Below, one piece after another: positions 1 through 8,800 of a DNA stretch of 58,395 bases; the stretch's first letter is position 1; the number at the start of each line of letters is the position of its first letter. The translations under genes were made by a program, and so were the position numbers. Source of the stretch: Lachnospiraceae bacterium (GTDB taxonomy: Bacteria > Bacillota > Clostridia > Lachnospirales > Lachnospiraceae); assembly GCA_017455005.1 (NCBI GenBank), contig JAFTBX010000144.1:1-58395 (forward strand). The letters run 5' to 3'. The notes under the pieces were generated by a model, which made no database searches, had not been told where the DNA came from, and saw nothing but the letters and a program-made list of their open reading frames with translations.

Positions 1-622
1 CGAGCGCGTCGCCGATGAGCGCCGCCGCGCCGGAGATGCGGCCGGACTTGCGGACGAAGCTGAGTTCTGTCGGGACGAAAAGCACGACGTTATGCTTGAT
101 CCAGTCCTCGAGAAAATCGAGAATCTCCTGAACGGGCGCGGGAACGCAAGCCCTGGCAGGGACTTCCGCACATTCTTTGTTAAACACGGCAGCCACGCGG
201 GCGGCCTGCACTACGCCGAGGCCGTAGCCCATGCTGTAGGTGTTGCCGTCCAGAAGATGGATCCGGAAGCTTTCTTCCGCTTCGGGATGATCCTGGTAGA
301 ACATCTCACGCGCAAGGACGGAATTGGAATATGTGGAAGAGCCGGAACCGTTGAGGCTGACATGGATGAGGTCCGTACAGCCGGCGGCAAAGCACTGTTC
401 GTAAAGATCGACGTAAGCAAGCGGCGGAACCGCAGCGGAGGAGGGGAGCTTGTCTGTCTTGTGAAGATACTCACAAAACTCCTTTCTCGGCATGTCTGTT
501 CCGTCCTGCCACTCCTCGCCCTCGGCGCTTTCGATCTTGAGGGAAAGGACAGAGATATCCAGTTCCTTTACCAGGGAGGCCGGGATGTCCGCTGTCGAAT
601 CGGTAGAAATTTTAATGTACAT
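1..622 (-). CDS. DegV family fatty-acid-binding protein (C-terminus cut by window edge)
   Basis: The frame opens at ATG 620-622 on the minus strand behind a GGAGTGAT ribosome binding site and runs off the left edge, so 207 residues are visible of a family usually about 280-290 long. The N-terminus carries the DegV signature STDSTADIP near residues 6-14, and a second conserved patch (NGSGSSTYSNS, then LLDGNTYSMGYG) matches the region that in this family reads like SGLSGTYQSA. DegV proteins bind one fatty acid and are the FakB-type partners of fatty acid kinase; whether this copy feeds a kinase cannot be told because no fakA is near. It stands alone and diverges from the membrane protein at 893. 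Confidence 0.88.
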   Translation of the reverse strand, partial: MYIKISTDSTADIPASLVKELDISVLSLKIESAEGEEWQDGTDMPRKEFCEYLHKTDKLPSSAAVPPLAYVDLYEQCFAAGCTDLIHVSLNGSGSSTYSNSVLAREMFYQDHPEAEESFRIHLLDGNTYSMGYGLGVVQAARVAAVFNKECAEVPARACVPAPVQEILDFLEDWIKHNVVLFVPTELSFVRKSGRISGAAALIGDAL

Positions 623-700
623 GTATTATAATCACTCCATGGATCAATGTGTATGACTGTCTGTTTATGCGGTTTGATCACAGTGTCCGCAGTCCATGAA

Positions 701-729
701 AGTATAACATAAAGATGCGGATTCCACAA
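701..729 (-). promoter_or_regulatory. Sigma-70-type promoter for the DegV gene
   Basis: Read on the minus strand there is TTGTGG (724-729), a 17-base spacer and TATACT (701-706), about 80 bases upstream of the DegV start. Seen directly; not tested. Confidence 0.6.
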
Positions 730-781
730 TATTCAGATTTGCGGAAACCCCTTATTTTAAGCCGTTTTTCGGCATTATGAT

Positions 782-802
782 ATCGGTTTTTCAAAAACCG
801 AT
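782..802. repeat. Perfect 10-bp inverted repeat in the divergent gap
   Basis: ATCGGTTTTT-C-AAAAACCGAT is a perfect palindrome lying in the 270-base gap between two divergent genes, just upstream of a TATAAT box at 830-835 that has no convincing -35. A shorter GCCG/CGGC hairpin precedes it (about 762-775). It could be an operator or a small bidirectional terminator; the sequence alone does not decide. Confidence 0.5.
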
Positions 803-892
803 GAACTGCTGCAATACACAAGAGAAATATATAATCAGGCGAAATCTGCCTCGCTGGCAGCGGTTCAAAACTGACACCCGGAGTAAATAATC

Positions 893-1993
893 ATGCTGAT
901 TGGAGAAATGTCGATTTATCAGATCTTATGGTACTTTGTGATCTATTCCGTGCTGGGCTGGTGTGTGGAAGTTGCCTATCATGCGGTCACGCTCGGAAAG
1001 GTCGTCAACCGTGGCTTCTTAAACGGCCCGGTCTGCCCGGTCTATGGTTTCGGCATGCTTGCGGTCCTGATCGTGTTTAACACCATCAGTGCTGATGTCT
1101 CAGCGCATTCCGGTTTGGCGCTTTTTCTCGGGGGCATGCTGCTCGCGACAACCATCGAACTGATTGGCGGTTGGGCCCTTGACAAACTGTTTCATGCGAG
1201 ATGGTGGGACTACTCCAACGAAAAGTTCAATTTTCACGGATATATCTGCCTGAAGTTCAGCCTGATCTGGGGTCTCGGTACGGTCTTTATCTATAAACTT
1301 GTTCACACCTCCATAGCCTTGGGAGTTTCGCTGTGGCCTGTCGCACTCGGCTGGTTCGCTCTCGTGATCAGCTATCTGACCTACGTGACGGATCTTTGTG
1401 TAACTGTGGCAACGGTCCGTGGTCTCAACAGAGACCTTGCGGAGCTGGATGAGCTGCGCGCAAAGCTTCGGATCGTGAGTGACTCTCTGAGTGAGCACAT
1501 CGGTGAGAACACGATCCGTACGACGCAGGCAATCGATGAAGGAAAGGTACAGGCGTCACTTGCAAAGAAGGAGCTGGAAGACCAGGCTGCCGCTGTGAAA
1601 GCCCGCGCGGATGAACTAAGGATACAGGCAGAGGAGAGAACAGCCCGGAACGTGGAGGAACTGAAGGCAAGGACGGAACAGCTGAAAGAAGAGACCAGGG
1701 CAAGGGCTGCCGGCAATGTGCAGAAGGCAAAGCAGCTTCAAAAGGAAATTGAAGCCGAGACAGCGTGGGCTGATGCCCGGGAGCAGCAGGAGAAAGATCA
1801 GCGCATCGCGGAATTGCGCGCCCGGTACGAAACCGTCCGTGCCCGGCTCTATAAACATCCTGTCTTCGGTGCCGGCCGTCTCATGAGGGCATTTCCCAAT
1901 GCCGTGCATCGTGATCATAACGAACTGATGCAGGAATTCCGCAGGAAGCTCGAGGCCGGTCACGGGAAATCCACGGAACCGGGTCAAACCTGA
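893..1993 (+). CDS. Multi-pass membrane protein of the putative ABC-transporter type IV (CmpB-like, PF06541) family with long coiled-coil tail
   Basis: 366 residues. Start chosen at ATG 893 behind CCCGGAG at 877-883. The first ~170 residues are hydrophobic, with about five to six membrane segments and the family features YSVLGWCVEVAYH and NRGFLNGPVCPVYGFG (residues ~18-60), typical of the Firmicutes PF06541 family often labelled 'putative ABC-transporter permease'. After residue ~180 the protein is strongly charged, rich in Glu, Lys, Arg and Ala and reads as a long coiled coil, which is not universal in the family. No ATPase partner is adjacent, so a transport role is only a label. It likely sits in the cytoplasmic membrane with the coiled coil inside. 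Confidence 0.75.
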   Translation: MLIGEMSIYQILWYFVIYSVLGWCVEVAYHAVTLGKVVNRGFLNGPVCPVYGFGMLAVLIVFNTISADVSAHSGLALFLGGMLLATTIELIGGWALDKLFHARWWDYSNEKFNFHGYICLKFSLIWGLGTVFIYKLVHTSIALGVSLWPVALGWFALVISYLTYVTDLCVTVATVRGLNRDLAELDELRAKLRIVSDSLSEHIGENTIRTTQAIDEGKVQASLAKKELEDQAAAVKARADELRIQAEERTARNVEELKARTEQLKEETRARAAGNVQKAKQLQKEIEAETAWADAREQQEKDQRIAELRARYETVRARLYKHPVFGAGRLMRAFPNAVHRDHNELMQEFRRKLEAGHGKSTEPGQT

Positions 1994-2036
1994 GCCGCGG
2001 CATGAGTGCCGAATGCGTACTATGAGTATGCTTCGG

Positions 2037-2065
2037 TTGATTTCAGAAGCCGGATGCATTACAAT
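2037..2065 (+). promoter_or_regulatory. Promoter for the 28-residue peptide / VYGPP lipoprotein unit
   Basis: TTGATT (2037-2042), 17-base spacer, TACAAT (2060-2065), 63 bases before the small-peptide start. The match and spacing are good. It separates this unit from the membrane protein upstream. Confidence 0.6.
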
Positions 2066-2128
2066 AAGCTTAGGAATCCGTGTGGTCTGCAGTATGTTTT
2101 CTGCGGGCCCGCGATGAGGAGGAACAAT

Positions 2129-2215
2129 ATGCGTAAAATGATCATTTCCATTGTTGCAATCGTTACGATCGCAGGTATCGCGATCACGGCTCTTGCGATC
2201 AGTGAAAACTACTAA
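2129..2215 (+). CDS. 28-residue single-span membrane peptide
   Basis: ATG at 2129 is preceded by an excellent GAGGAGGAAC binding site, so this short frame is very likely translated. An upstream in-frame start at 2006 would add 41 residues without a binding site and is less likely. The product is MRKM, then a run of about 20 hydrophobic residues rich in Ile, Val and Ala, then the tail SENY. It could be an uncleaved membrane anchor or a minimal secreted peptide. It lies 79 bases before the VYGPP lipoprotein and shares its promoter, so a role in the same system is possible. No family recognised. Confidence 0.7.
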   Translation: MRKMIISIVAIVTIAGIAITALAISENY

Positions 2216-2294
2216 GTCTCAAGCAGGCGGTTTTTGCAACGATACTTTTGCCGGCCCGGCCTGATGGGACGGCTCGCTTCGGCAGGTGACTGAT

Positions 2295-3038
2295 ATGAAG
2301 AAAAGCCCTAAAAAACTGATTATCCTGGGAACTGCCGCGACAGCTGCCGCGGTGGGCTTTACCGGCTGCAAGAATTACGCTCCGGCAGTCTATGGTCCGC
2401 CGGAGGCGTTTACGACGCCGGCGTCGGAGATACTTACGACGCCTGAGGCGGAGGAAAGCTCCTTCGATCCTGCGGAAAACATCCCGGAGGATGTCTACGG
2501 CCCGCCGGAGTGGTTCGGGTATGAAGAAGAATCGGACAATATTGATCCTTCTGAAAACATCGTGGAGTGTGTCTATGGCCCTCCGGAATGGTTTGAAGGA
2601 CCGGAGGAAGCTCCCGGTGAGGATATGGTTGTGGATGAAGAGAGCGAAACGGTAACTGCAACTGAAGAAATGGGATCTGCAGCGGAAACATACGCGAACA
2701 CGGAAGCCGTTCCGGATACGGTCGCGGATGAAACTTTTACGGCGGAGCACAATATCCAGCCGCTTGTTTACGGACCTCCCGAATGGTTCGAAAACCGCGT
2801 GACCGAACAGGAGACCGCGATGCCGGCAGAAGATGAGCAACCGGCAGAGGATGAACAGCCGGATGTGGTCTTTCATCCGGGCATCAATATCATCGAGGGC
2901 GTTTACGGCCCGCCTGCGCCGTCGGATGTAAGCTTCGGCATGATGCAGGAGAGTACCGCAGCGGATATGGATCCTTCGGAAAATATATACTATCCGGTCT
3001 ACGGCCCGCCGGGCGCCATGGGGGTCGTTTCCGAGTAA
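2295..3038 (+). CDS. Lipoprotein with six VYGPP repeats, probable substrate of the adjacent radical SAM enzyme
   Basis: 247 residues from ATG 2295 (AGGTG at 2284-2288; an in-frame GTG at 2286 lies inside that site). The N-terminus is a lipoprotein signal: basic MKKSPKK, an Ala-rich core, then GFTGC with the lipid-carrying Cys at residue 25. The mature part is acidic and low complexity, with VYGPP at residues 32, 67, 93, 158, 203 and 235. Three copies read VYGPPEWF and most are preceded by DP(S/A)ENI or a variant, giving a degenerate unit DPSENIxxxVYGPPEWF. Apart from one Cys at 92, only the lipobox Cys is present, which argues against a thioether-only target. A terminator follows and then the SPASM radical SAM gene. 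I know of no named family; substrate status is inference from the repeats and neighbour. Confidence 0.7.
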   Translation: MKKSPKKLIILGTAATAAAVGFTGCKNYAPAVYGPPEAFTTPASEILTTPEAEESSFDPAENIPEDVYGPPEWFGYEEESDNIDPSENIVECVYGPPEWFEGPEEAPGEDMVVDEESETVTATEEMGSAAETYANTEAVPDTVADETFTAEHNIQPLVYGPPEWFENRVTEQETAMPAEDEQPAEDEQPDVVFHPGINIIEGVYGPPAPSDVSFGMMQESTAADMDPSENIYYPVYGPPGAMGVVSE

Positions 3039-3049
3039 GCCGATATCAT

Positions 3050-3080
3050 GAAGCCCGCCTGGCGGGCTTCTTCGTTTCAT
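3050..3080 (+). terminator. Rho-independent terminator or attenuator after the lipoprotein gene
   Basis: GAAGCCCG pairs with CGGGCTTC around a CCTGG loop (3050-3070), followed by TTCGTTTC. It lies between the lipoprotein and radical SAM genes, so it probably sets a high substrate-to-enzyme ratio by partial termination, as is usual in peptide-modification clusters (inference). Confidence 0.7.
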
Positions 3081-3109
3081 TAAAGTCCTTAAAACAGCAT
3101 GGGTATGGC

Positions 3110-4195
3110 ATGAACAGCAATATTGACAGAATAAAACTGAATCACATGCGGCAACTGTCGGAATACAGGGAAAAACTCCTCGTTCATCCGATCCTTAAGT
3201 TCCTCTTCCTTGAGCTGACGCTTCGGTGCAACGAACGCTGCATTCACTGCGGCTCTAGCTGCGGCGACGTGCCGAGTGAGGAGATGAGCTTAAAGCAGTA
3301 CAGGCAGATCCTGGATGAGATCGCGGGCGACTTTGATGTGAAGAGCTTCCAGCTTTGCATCACGGGCGGCGAGCCGCTCATGCGCAGGGATTTTTTCGAT
3401 ATCATGTCCTATGCGCACGAGCTCGGTTATAACTGGGGCATGACGAGCAACGCCGTCCTGATCGATAAGGACGCGGCGAGGCGTCTCCGGGAGACCGGTA
3501 TGCGTACGATCTCCGTCAGCATTGACGGCCTGAAAGAAACGCACGACGCGTTCCGGCGCACACCGGGCGCGTATGACGGCGCAATGCGCGGCATTCAGAA
3601 TCTGATCGATGAAGGCGGTTTCGAGCATATCCAGGTGACGACGGTCATCAACCATCAGAACATGCATGAGCTTGACGCGCTCTACGAGATCTTCCTCGAT
3701 ATGGATATCGATTCCTGGCGGGTCATCGGCGTGGAGCCCATCGGACGCGCACTCGATCATCCGGAGATCCTGCTGGATGACCGGGACTGGAAGAGGCTCT
3801 TTGACTTCATTCGCGAAAAGCGCCGGGAGGATATGCCGGTGACTTACGGATGCAGCCATTACCTCGGTCTTGATTATGAAAGAGAGGTCCGGGAGCATTA
3901 TTATCTTTGCAATGCCGGCATTTATGTTGCAAGCATCATGTGCAACGGCGACATCGGGTCCTGTCTGGATATCGAAAAACGTCCGGAGACGATCCAGGGC
4001 AATATTTTGCGGGACCGCTTCAAGGATGTCTGGGAGCAGCGGTTTGAGATCTTCCGGCAGGAAAAAGCTGATCTCAATGAGACCTGCCGCGGTTGCGATG
4101 TGAAGGGCTTCTGCCACGGCGGAGCGACCCACAGCTGGGACTTTGACCGCCAGGAGCCGAGGGTGTGTTTCAAGGATATTTTCCGTATGAAATAA
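3110..4195 (+). CDS. Radical SAM enzyme with C-terminal SPASM domain (peptide/protein-modifying type)
   Basis: 361 residues. The radical SAM cluster motif CX3CX2C is at Cys40, Cys44 and Cys47, followed by the SAM-binding ITGGEPL at 84-90. The C-terminus has a SPASM domain: Cys267-X12-G-X4-Cys285, then Cys326-X2-Cys329-X5-Cys335 and a last Cys353. The usual Cys three to four residues after Cys335 is replaced (HGGA), so one auxiliary cluster may have an open site. Enzymes of this build (PqqE, AnSME, sactionine and cyclophane synthases) modify peptides or proteins. The neighbour with six VYGPP repeats is the obvious candidate substrate. ATG 3110 has only a weak binding site (GGGTATGGC), fitting coupling to upstream transcription. 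No RRE (PqqD-like) domain is visible. Substrate and bond formed are unknown. Confidence 0.85.
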   Translation: MNSNIDRIKLNHMRQLSEYREKLLVHPILKFLFLELTLRCNERCIHCGSSCGDVPSEEMSLKQYRQILDEIAGDFDVKSFQLCITGGEPLMRRDFFDIMSYAHELGYNWGMTSNAVLIDKDAARRLRETGMRTISVSIDGLKETHDAFRRTPGAYDGAMRGIQNLIDEGGFEHIQVTTVINHQNMHELDALYEIFLDMDIDSWRVIGVEPIGRALDHPEILLDDRDWKRLFDFIREKRREDMPVTYGCSHYLGLDYEREVREHYYLCNAGIYVASIMCNGDIGSCLDIEKRPETIQGNILRDRFKDVWEQRFEIFRQEKADLNETCRGCDVKGFCHGGATHSWDFDRQEPRVCFKDIFRMK

Positions 4196-4239
4196 GCATT
4201 AATAATGCTGCGGCAGACTTCTGTAAACCTTGTTGATCG

Positions 4240-4254
4240 GCCGTGCCGCACGGC
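4240..4254 (+). terminator. Weak hairpin after the radical SAM gene
   Basis: GCCGTG-CCG-CACGGC followed by GGTTTCCTG, 45 bases after the stop. Short stem and loop and a poor T-run; it may be a weak terminator before the pyr promoter. Confidence 0.3.
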
Positions 4255-4335
4255 GGTTTCCTGCCCGAAAAAAACATGCAGAAATGTGCCTTGACTTTTG
4301 GCGTTTCGGAGCCCCGGTTTGTACAGAAGTGATAA

Positions 4336-4365
4336 TTGACACGGTTAAGCCGCATCCTTTATAAT
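4336..4365 (+). promoter_or_regulatory. Strong promoter of the pyrimidine-purine block
   Basis: TTGACA (4336-4341), 18-base spacer, TATAAT (4360-4365): both hexamers are perfect consensus. It is placed about 116 bases before pyrC and leaves a leader containing two hairpins. Confidence 0.8.
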
Positions 4366-4381
4366 TATAGAAGATTCAAAG

Positions 4382-4450
4382 AAGAGCCTTACCTTTGACG
4401 GCAGGGCTCTTTGTGTAAACAAGCGTAACGGTCCGGCGACTGTCGCCGGA
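4382..4450 (+). promoter_or_regulatory. Two-hairpin leader of the pyr block
   Basis: First hairpin: AAGAGCC pairs with GGCTCTT (4382-4411) followed by TGTGTAAAC. Second: TCCGGCGAC pairs with GTCGCCGGA (4432-4450), ending 30 bases before pyrC. Neither has a full T-run, and I do not find a PyrR-binding consensus, so the control mechanism is open. A pyrimidine-responsive attenuator is the natural guess for a promoter this strong. Confidence 0.5.
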
Positions 4451-4480
4451 TGACGTATTCATAAAAGGGGGCGAGGGAGT

Positions 4481-5758
4481 ATGATGAGATTTGAGAACAC
4501 TACGATCATCGGCAGTGGCACCGGACTCCCGTCCGAAGGCTGCGTTGTGCGCGGCGTTGCTGCCGGCATGACTGCGGCTGTCAGCGGCAGCCTTGCGAGC
4601 CTTGACCAGATGCTGAAGGCGCTGGATACATCCGAATATACTATTTTACCCGGTTTCTGCGATGTGCATGTGCATTTTCGAGAGCCGGGTTTTTCGTATA
4701 AAGAGACGATCGGTTCCGGATCAAAGGCAGCGGCGCGCGGAGGATATACTGCCGTTTGTCCGATGCCCAATCTGAAGCCGGTCCCGGACAGTGCTAAGCA
4801 CATGGAAGAGGAACTGAAGCTCATCCGGGAAGAGGCCGTCATTGATGTCCTTCCCTATGCTTCGATCACGGTCAATGAAGACGGCAGGGAACTGAGCGAC
4901 ATGGAAGCGCTGGCGGAGTCCGCGATCGCGTTTTCCGATGACGGACGCGGCGTGCAGGATGAGGAAATGATGCGCGATGCCATGACCCGCGCAAAGGCAC
5001 TCGGCAAGATGATCGTCGCGCACTGCGAGGTAAATGATCTCCTGCACGGCGGATATATTCACGATGGTGTTTACGCTGCGGCACACGGACATAAAGGGAT
5101 CTGCTCCGAAAGTGAGTGGAAGGAAATCGAGCGGGATGTGCGCCTTGCGGAAGAGACCGGCTGCGCGTATCATGTCTGCCATATCTCGACAAAGGAGAGC
5201 GTGGAGATCATCCGTGACGCCAAGCGCCGCGGTGTGGATGTAACCTGTGAGACCGCGCCGCATTTCCTGATGCTTGATGAAAACGACCTGCAGGAAGACG
5301 GCCGCTTCAAGATGAATCCGCCGCTTCGGGCGAAAGAAGACAGGGAAGCACTGATCGCCGGCCTGATCGACGGAACGATCGATTGTATCGCGACGGATCA
5401 CGCGCCGCACAGCGCGGAGGAAAAGTCGCGGGGCCTCAAAGGAAGCGCCATGGGCGTCGTCGGACTGGAAACGGCATTTCCGGTACTTTATACAGGTCTT
5501 GTGAAGACCGGCGTCATCACGATGGAGCGCCTGATCGAGGCGATGTACACGGTACCGAGGAAACGTTTCGGAATCCCCGCCGGAAGCTGTGATTTCGCGG
5601 TATGGGATCTTGCAAAAGAATATGTGATCGATCCGGCAGAGTTTTTGTCAAAGGGAAAGAGCACGCCGTTTGAAGGTTGGAAGGTCTTCGGACGCTGCAT
5701 GCTTACCGTACATAACGGCGAGATCGTCTATCTTGATCCGTCCGTAACTGTCGGATAA
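4481..5758 (+). CDS. pyrC: Dihydroorotase (class I type)
   Basis: 425 residues; ATG 4481 (or 4484) follows GAGGGAG. It closes carbamoyl aspartate to dihydroorotate, third step of UMP synthesis, in the cytoplasm. Metal ligands are visible in HVHFREPG (residues 63-70), the lysine region that follows, CETAPHF, and the catalytic CIATDHAPHS. Length and motifs fit class I, zinc-dependent dihydroorotase. It is the first gene behind the strong promoter and hairpin leader, 73 bases before carB. Confidence 0.93.
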   Translation: MMRFENTTIIGSGTGLPSEGCVVRGVAAGMTAAVSGSLASLDQMLKALDTSEYTILPGFCDVHVHFREPGFSYKETIGSGSKAAARGGYTAVCPMPNLKPVPDSAKHMEEELKLIREEAVIDVLPYASITVNEDGRELSDMEALAESAIAFSDDGRGVQDEEMMRDAMTRAKALGKMIVAHCEVNDLLHGGYIHDGVYAAAHGHKGICSESEWKEIERDVRLAEETGCAYHVCHISTKESVEIIRDAKRRGVDVTCETAPHFLMLDENDLQEDGRFKMNPPLRAKEDREALIAGLIDGTIDCIATDHAPHSAEEKSRGLKGSAMGVVGLETAFPVLYTGLVKTGVITMERLIEAMYTVPRKRFGIPAGSCDFAVWDLAKEYVIDPAEFLSKGKSTPFEGWKVFGRCMLTVHNGEIVYLDPSVTVG

Positions 5759-5764
5759 ATCATA

Positions 5765-5779
5765 GCGGCCAGTGGCCGC
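5765..5779 (+). repeat. Hairpin between pyrC and carB
   Basis: GCGGCCA-G-TGGCCGC, six to seven base pairs, directly after the pyrC stop. No T-run, so RNA processing or stability is more likely than termination. Confidence 0.5.
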
Positions 5780-5831
5780 GGCAGATAAACAGAGATAAAT
5801 ATAAATATAAAAAGGGAAATCTGGAGGATAT

Positions 5832-8800
5832 ATGCCTAAGAGAACTGACATTAAAAAAGTACTGATCATCGGCTCCGGCCCGATCGTTATCGGACAGGCT
5901 GCGGAGTTTGACTATGCGGGTACGCAGGCGTGCCTTGCGCTGAAGGAGGAGGGCTATGAGGTCGTCCTCGTCAACTCTAACCCGGCGACCATCATGACGG
6001 ATACGTCCATCGCCGACAAGGTCTATATGGAGCCCCTGACACTTGAATATATCGCGAAGATCCTCAGAAAGGAGCGTCCGGACGCTATCGTCCCGGGCAT
6101 CGGTGGTCAGACCGGCCTCAACATGGCCATGCAGCTGGAGAAGAAGGGCATCTTAAGAGAGTGCCGCACCAAGCTTCTCGGCACCAGTTCAAAGAGCATT
6201 GAGCGCGCGGAGGACCGTGAGCTCTTTAAGGAGATGTGCCAGTCCATCGGCGAGCCTGTCATCCCGTCTGAGATCACCTATTCGATCGAGGAAGCAAAGA
6301 AAGCGGCTCTCGATATCGGATACCCGGTCGTACTTCGCCCGGCATTTACGCTTGGCGGTACCGGCGGCGGCTTTGCGAACAACGAGGCAGAGCTCGAGGA
6401 GATCGGTCTCAACGCATTCAAGCTGAGCCCGGTGCACCAGGTTCTGATCGAAAAGAGCGTGAAGGGCTACAAGGAGATCGAGTTTGAGGTTATGCGTGAC
6501 TCCGCGGACCACGCGATCACGATCTGCGGCATGGAAAATGTCGACCCGGTCGGCGTACATACCGGTGACTCCATTGTCGTGGCTCCGATCCTTTCCCTGA
6601 ATGATCACGATCTTAAGATGCTCAACGATTCCGCAATCAAGATCATCCGCGAGCTCAAGATCGAAGGCGGCTGCAACGTACAGTTCGCGCTGGATCCGAA
6701 TTCCAGCAAGTATTACCTGATCGAAGTCAACCCCAGAGTCTCCCGTTCGTCCGCGCTTGCGTCCAAGGCGAGCGGCTATCCGATCGCGAGAGTGACTGCG
6801 AAGATCGCCATGGGCATGCTTCTTGAGGAAATCCCTGTGGCGGGCGGTACCGCTGCGATCGAACCGAGCCTCGACTATATCGTCGCGAAGTTCCCGCGCT
6901 TCCCGTTTGACAAGTTCCCGTCCGCACCCAACAAGCTCGGCACCCAGATGAAGGCGACCGGCGAAGTCATGGGCATCGGCTCCAACCTGGAAGAGTGCTT
7001 CTTAAAGTCAGTACGTTCTCTCGAGACCGGCGTCTGCCATTTCTATCTTGAGAAGTTTGAAAGCTACAGTGAAGAGGAACTCTTAAGCTACATCAGCGAG
7101 TTCCGCGATGATAACATCTATGCGATCGCAAGGCTCTTGAGACTCGGCGTCAGCATTGAAAAGCTTCATGAAGTGACCATGATCACGGAGCTATTCCTGG
7201 AGTCCATCAAAAAGATCGTGGATATGGAAGCAAAGCTCGCGGCACATCCCGGCGACATCAGCGTGCTGAAGGAAGCGAAGAAGATGGGCTTTGCGGATAA
7301 GTACATCGCGAAGCTCTGGAACCGGGACGAGATCTCGATCTACCATCAGAGAAAGGAAAACGGCATCACGCCGGTCTTCCGCATGGTGGACACGCTCCAT
7401 ACCGGCAAGTACATCGCATACCTCTACAGCTCCTATACCGGAGAAAACGAGTCCCGTCTCAGCGATAAGCGCAAGATCCTGACCCTCGGCGCAGGCCCGA
7501 TCCGTATCGGACAGGGCGTAGAGTTTGATTACTCCACGGTTCATGCTGTACAGACGATCCGCCGTGCCGGCTGTGAAGCAATCATCATCAACAATAACCC
7601 GGAGACCGTCTCTACAGATTATACTACCGCCGACAAGCTGTACTTTGATCCGCTTACGCCGGAAGACGTCATGGCGATCATCGACTTCGAACAGCCGGAA
7701 GGCGTCATCGCTTCCCTCGGCGGACAGACGGCCATCAACCTGGCACAGCCGCTGATGGACCGCGGCGTGAAGATCATCGGTACCGACTGCGCAGCGATCG
7801 AGCGCGCGGAAAACCGTGACGCGTTTGAGCACGTGATGCAGGAACTGAATATCCCTCAGCCGAAGGGAAGAGCAGTCACCAGCATTGAAGAAGGCGTTGC
7901 AGCTGCGGAAGAGATCGGATATCCGGTCCTGGTGCGTCCGAGCTTCGTTCTCGGCGGCCGCGCGATGGAGATCGTAGCGGACGAGAAGATGCTCCGTCAG
8001 TACCTGCGTACCGCGGTTGAGATCGACGCGGACAAGCCTGTTCTGGTCGATAAATATATCCGAGGCAAGGAACTGGAGGTTGACGCGATCTGTGACGGCG
8101 TCAATGTATTCGTGCCCGGTATCATGGAGCTGGTCGAGCGTACCGGCGTCCACAGCGGTGACTCGATCAGTGTTTACCCGACCTTCAGCGTCTCCGACAA
8201 GGTCAAGGGCATTATTCTGCAGTACGCGAAAAAACTGGGTCTCGGCATCGGCATTGTCGGTCTCTATAACATCCAGTTCATCGTAGATAAAGAGGAAAAT
8301 GTTTACGTCATCGAGGTCAACCCGCGTTCCTCCCGTACCGTGCCGTTCTTAAGCAAGTCGACAGGGTATTCGCTTGCGGATATCGCGACCGAGGTCATTC
8401 TCGGAAAGAGCCTCAAAGAGCAGGGATACTTCGAGCTTTATCCGGAGGAGAAGAAGCGCTGCTACGTCAAGGTGCCGGTGTTCTCCTTCTCGAAGATCAA
8501 GGGTCTCGACGCATACCTGTCACCCGAAATGAAGTCGACCGGCGAAGCCATCGGCTATGATGATAAGCTTCACCGCGCTATGTTTAAGGCAATGCAGGCC
8601 TCCGGCATGAAGCTGAATAACTACGGTACAGTCTTCTGCACGATCAATGATGAGGATAAGGAAGAGGCACTGCCACTGATCCGCCGCTTCTATGATATGG
8701 GATTCAATATCGAAGCGACCCGCGGAACCGCCATGTACTTAAAGGAGCACGGCATCCGCACCCGCGCTGTCGGAAAGATCAGTGAAGGAAGCGATGAGAT

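Noticed and set aside
2006..2128. N-terminal extension of the 28-residue peptide
   Set aside because: No binding site at 2006, the extension would overlap the promoter, and a near-perfect site precedes ATG 2129.
4366..4480. A PyrR-binding attenuator before pyrC
   Set aside because: Two hairpins exist, but the PyrR-binding consensus is not seen and neither hairpin has a proper T-run.
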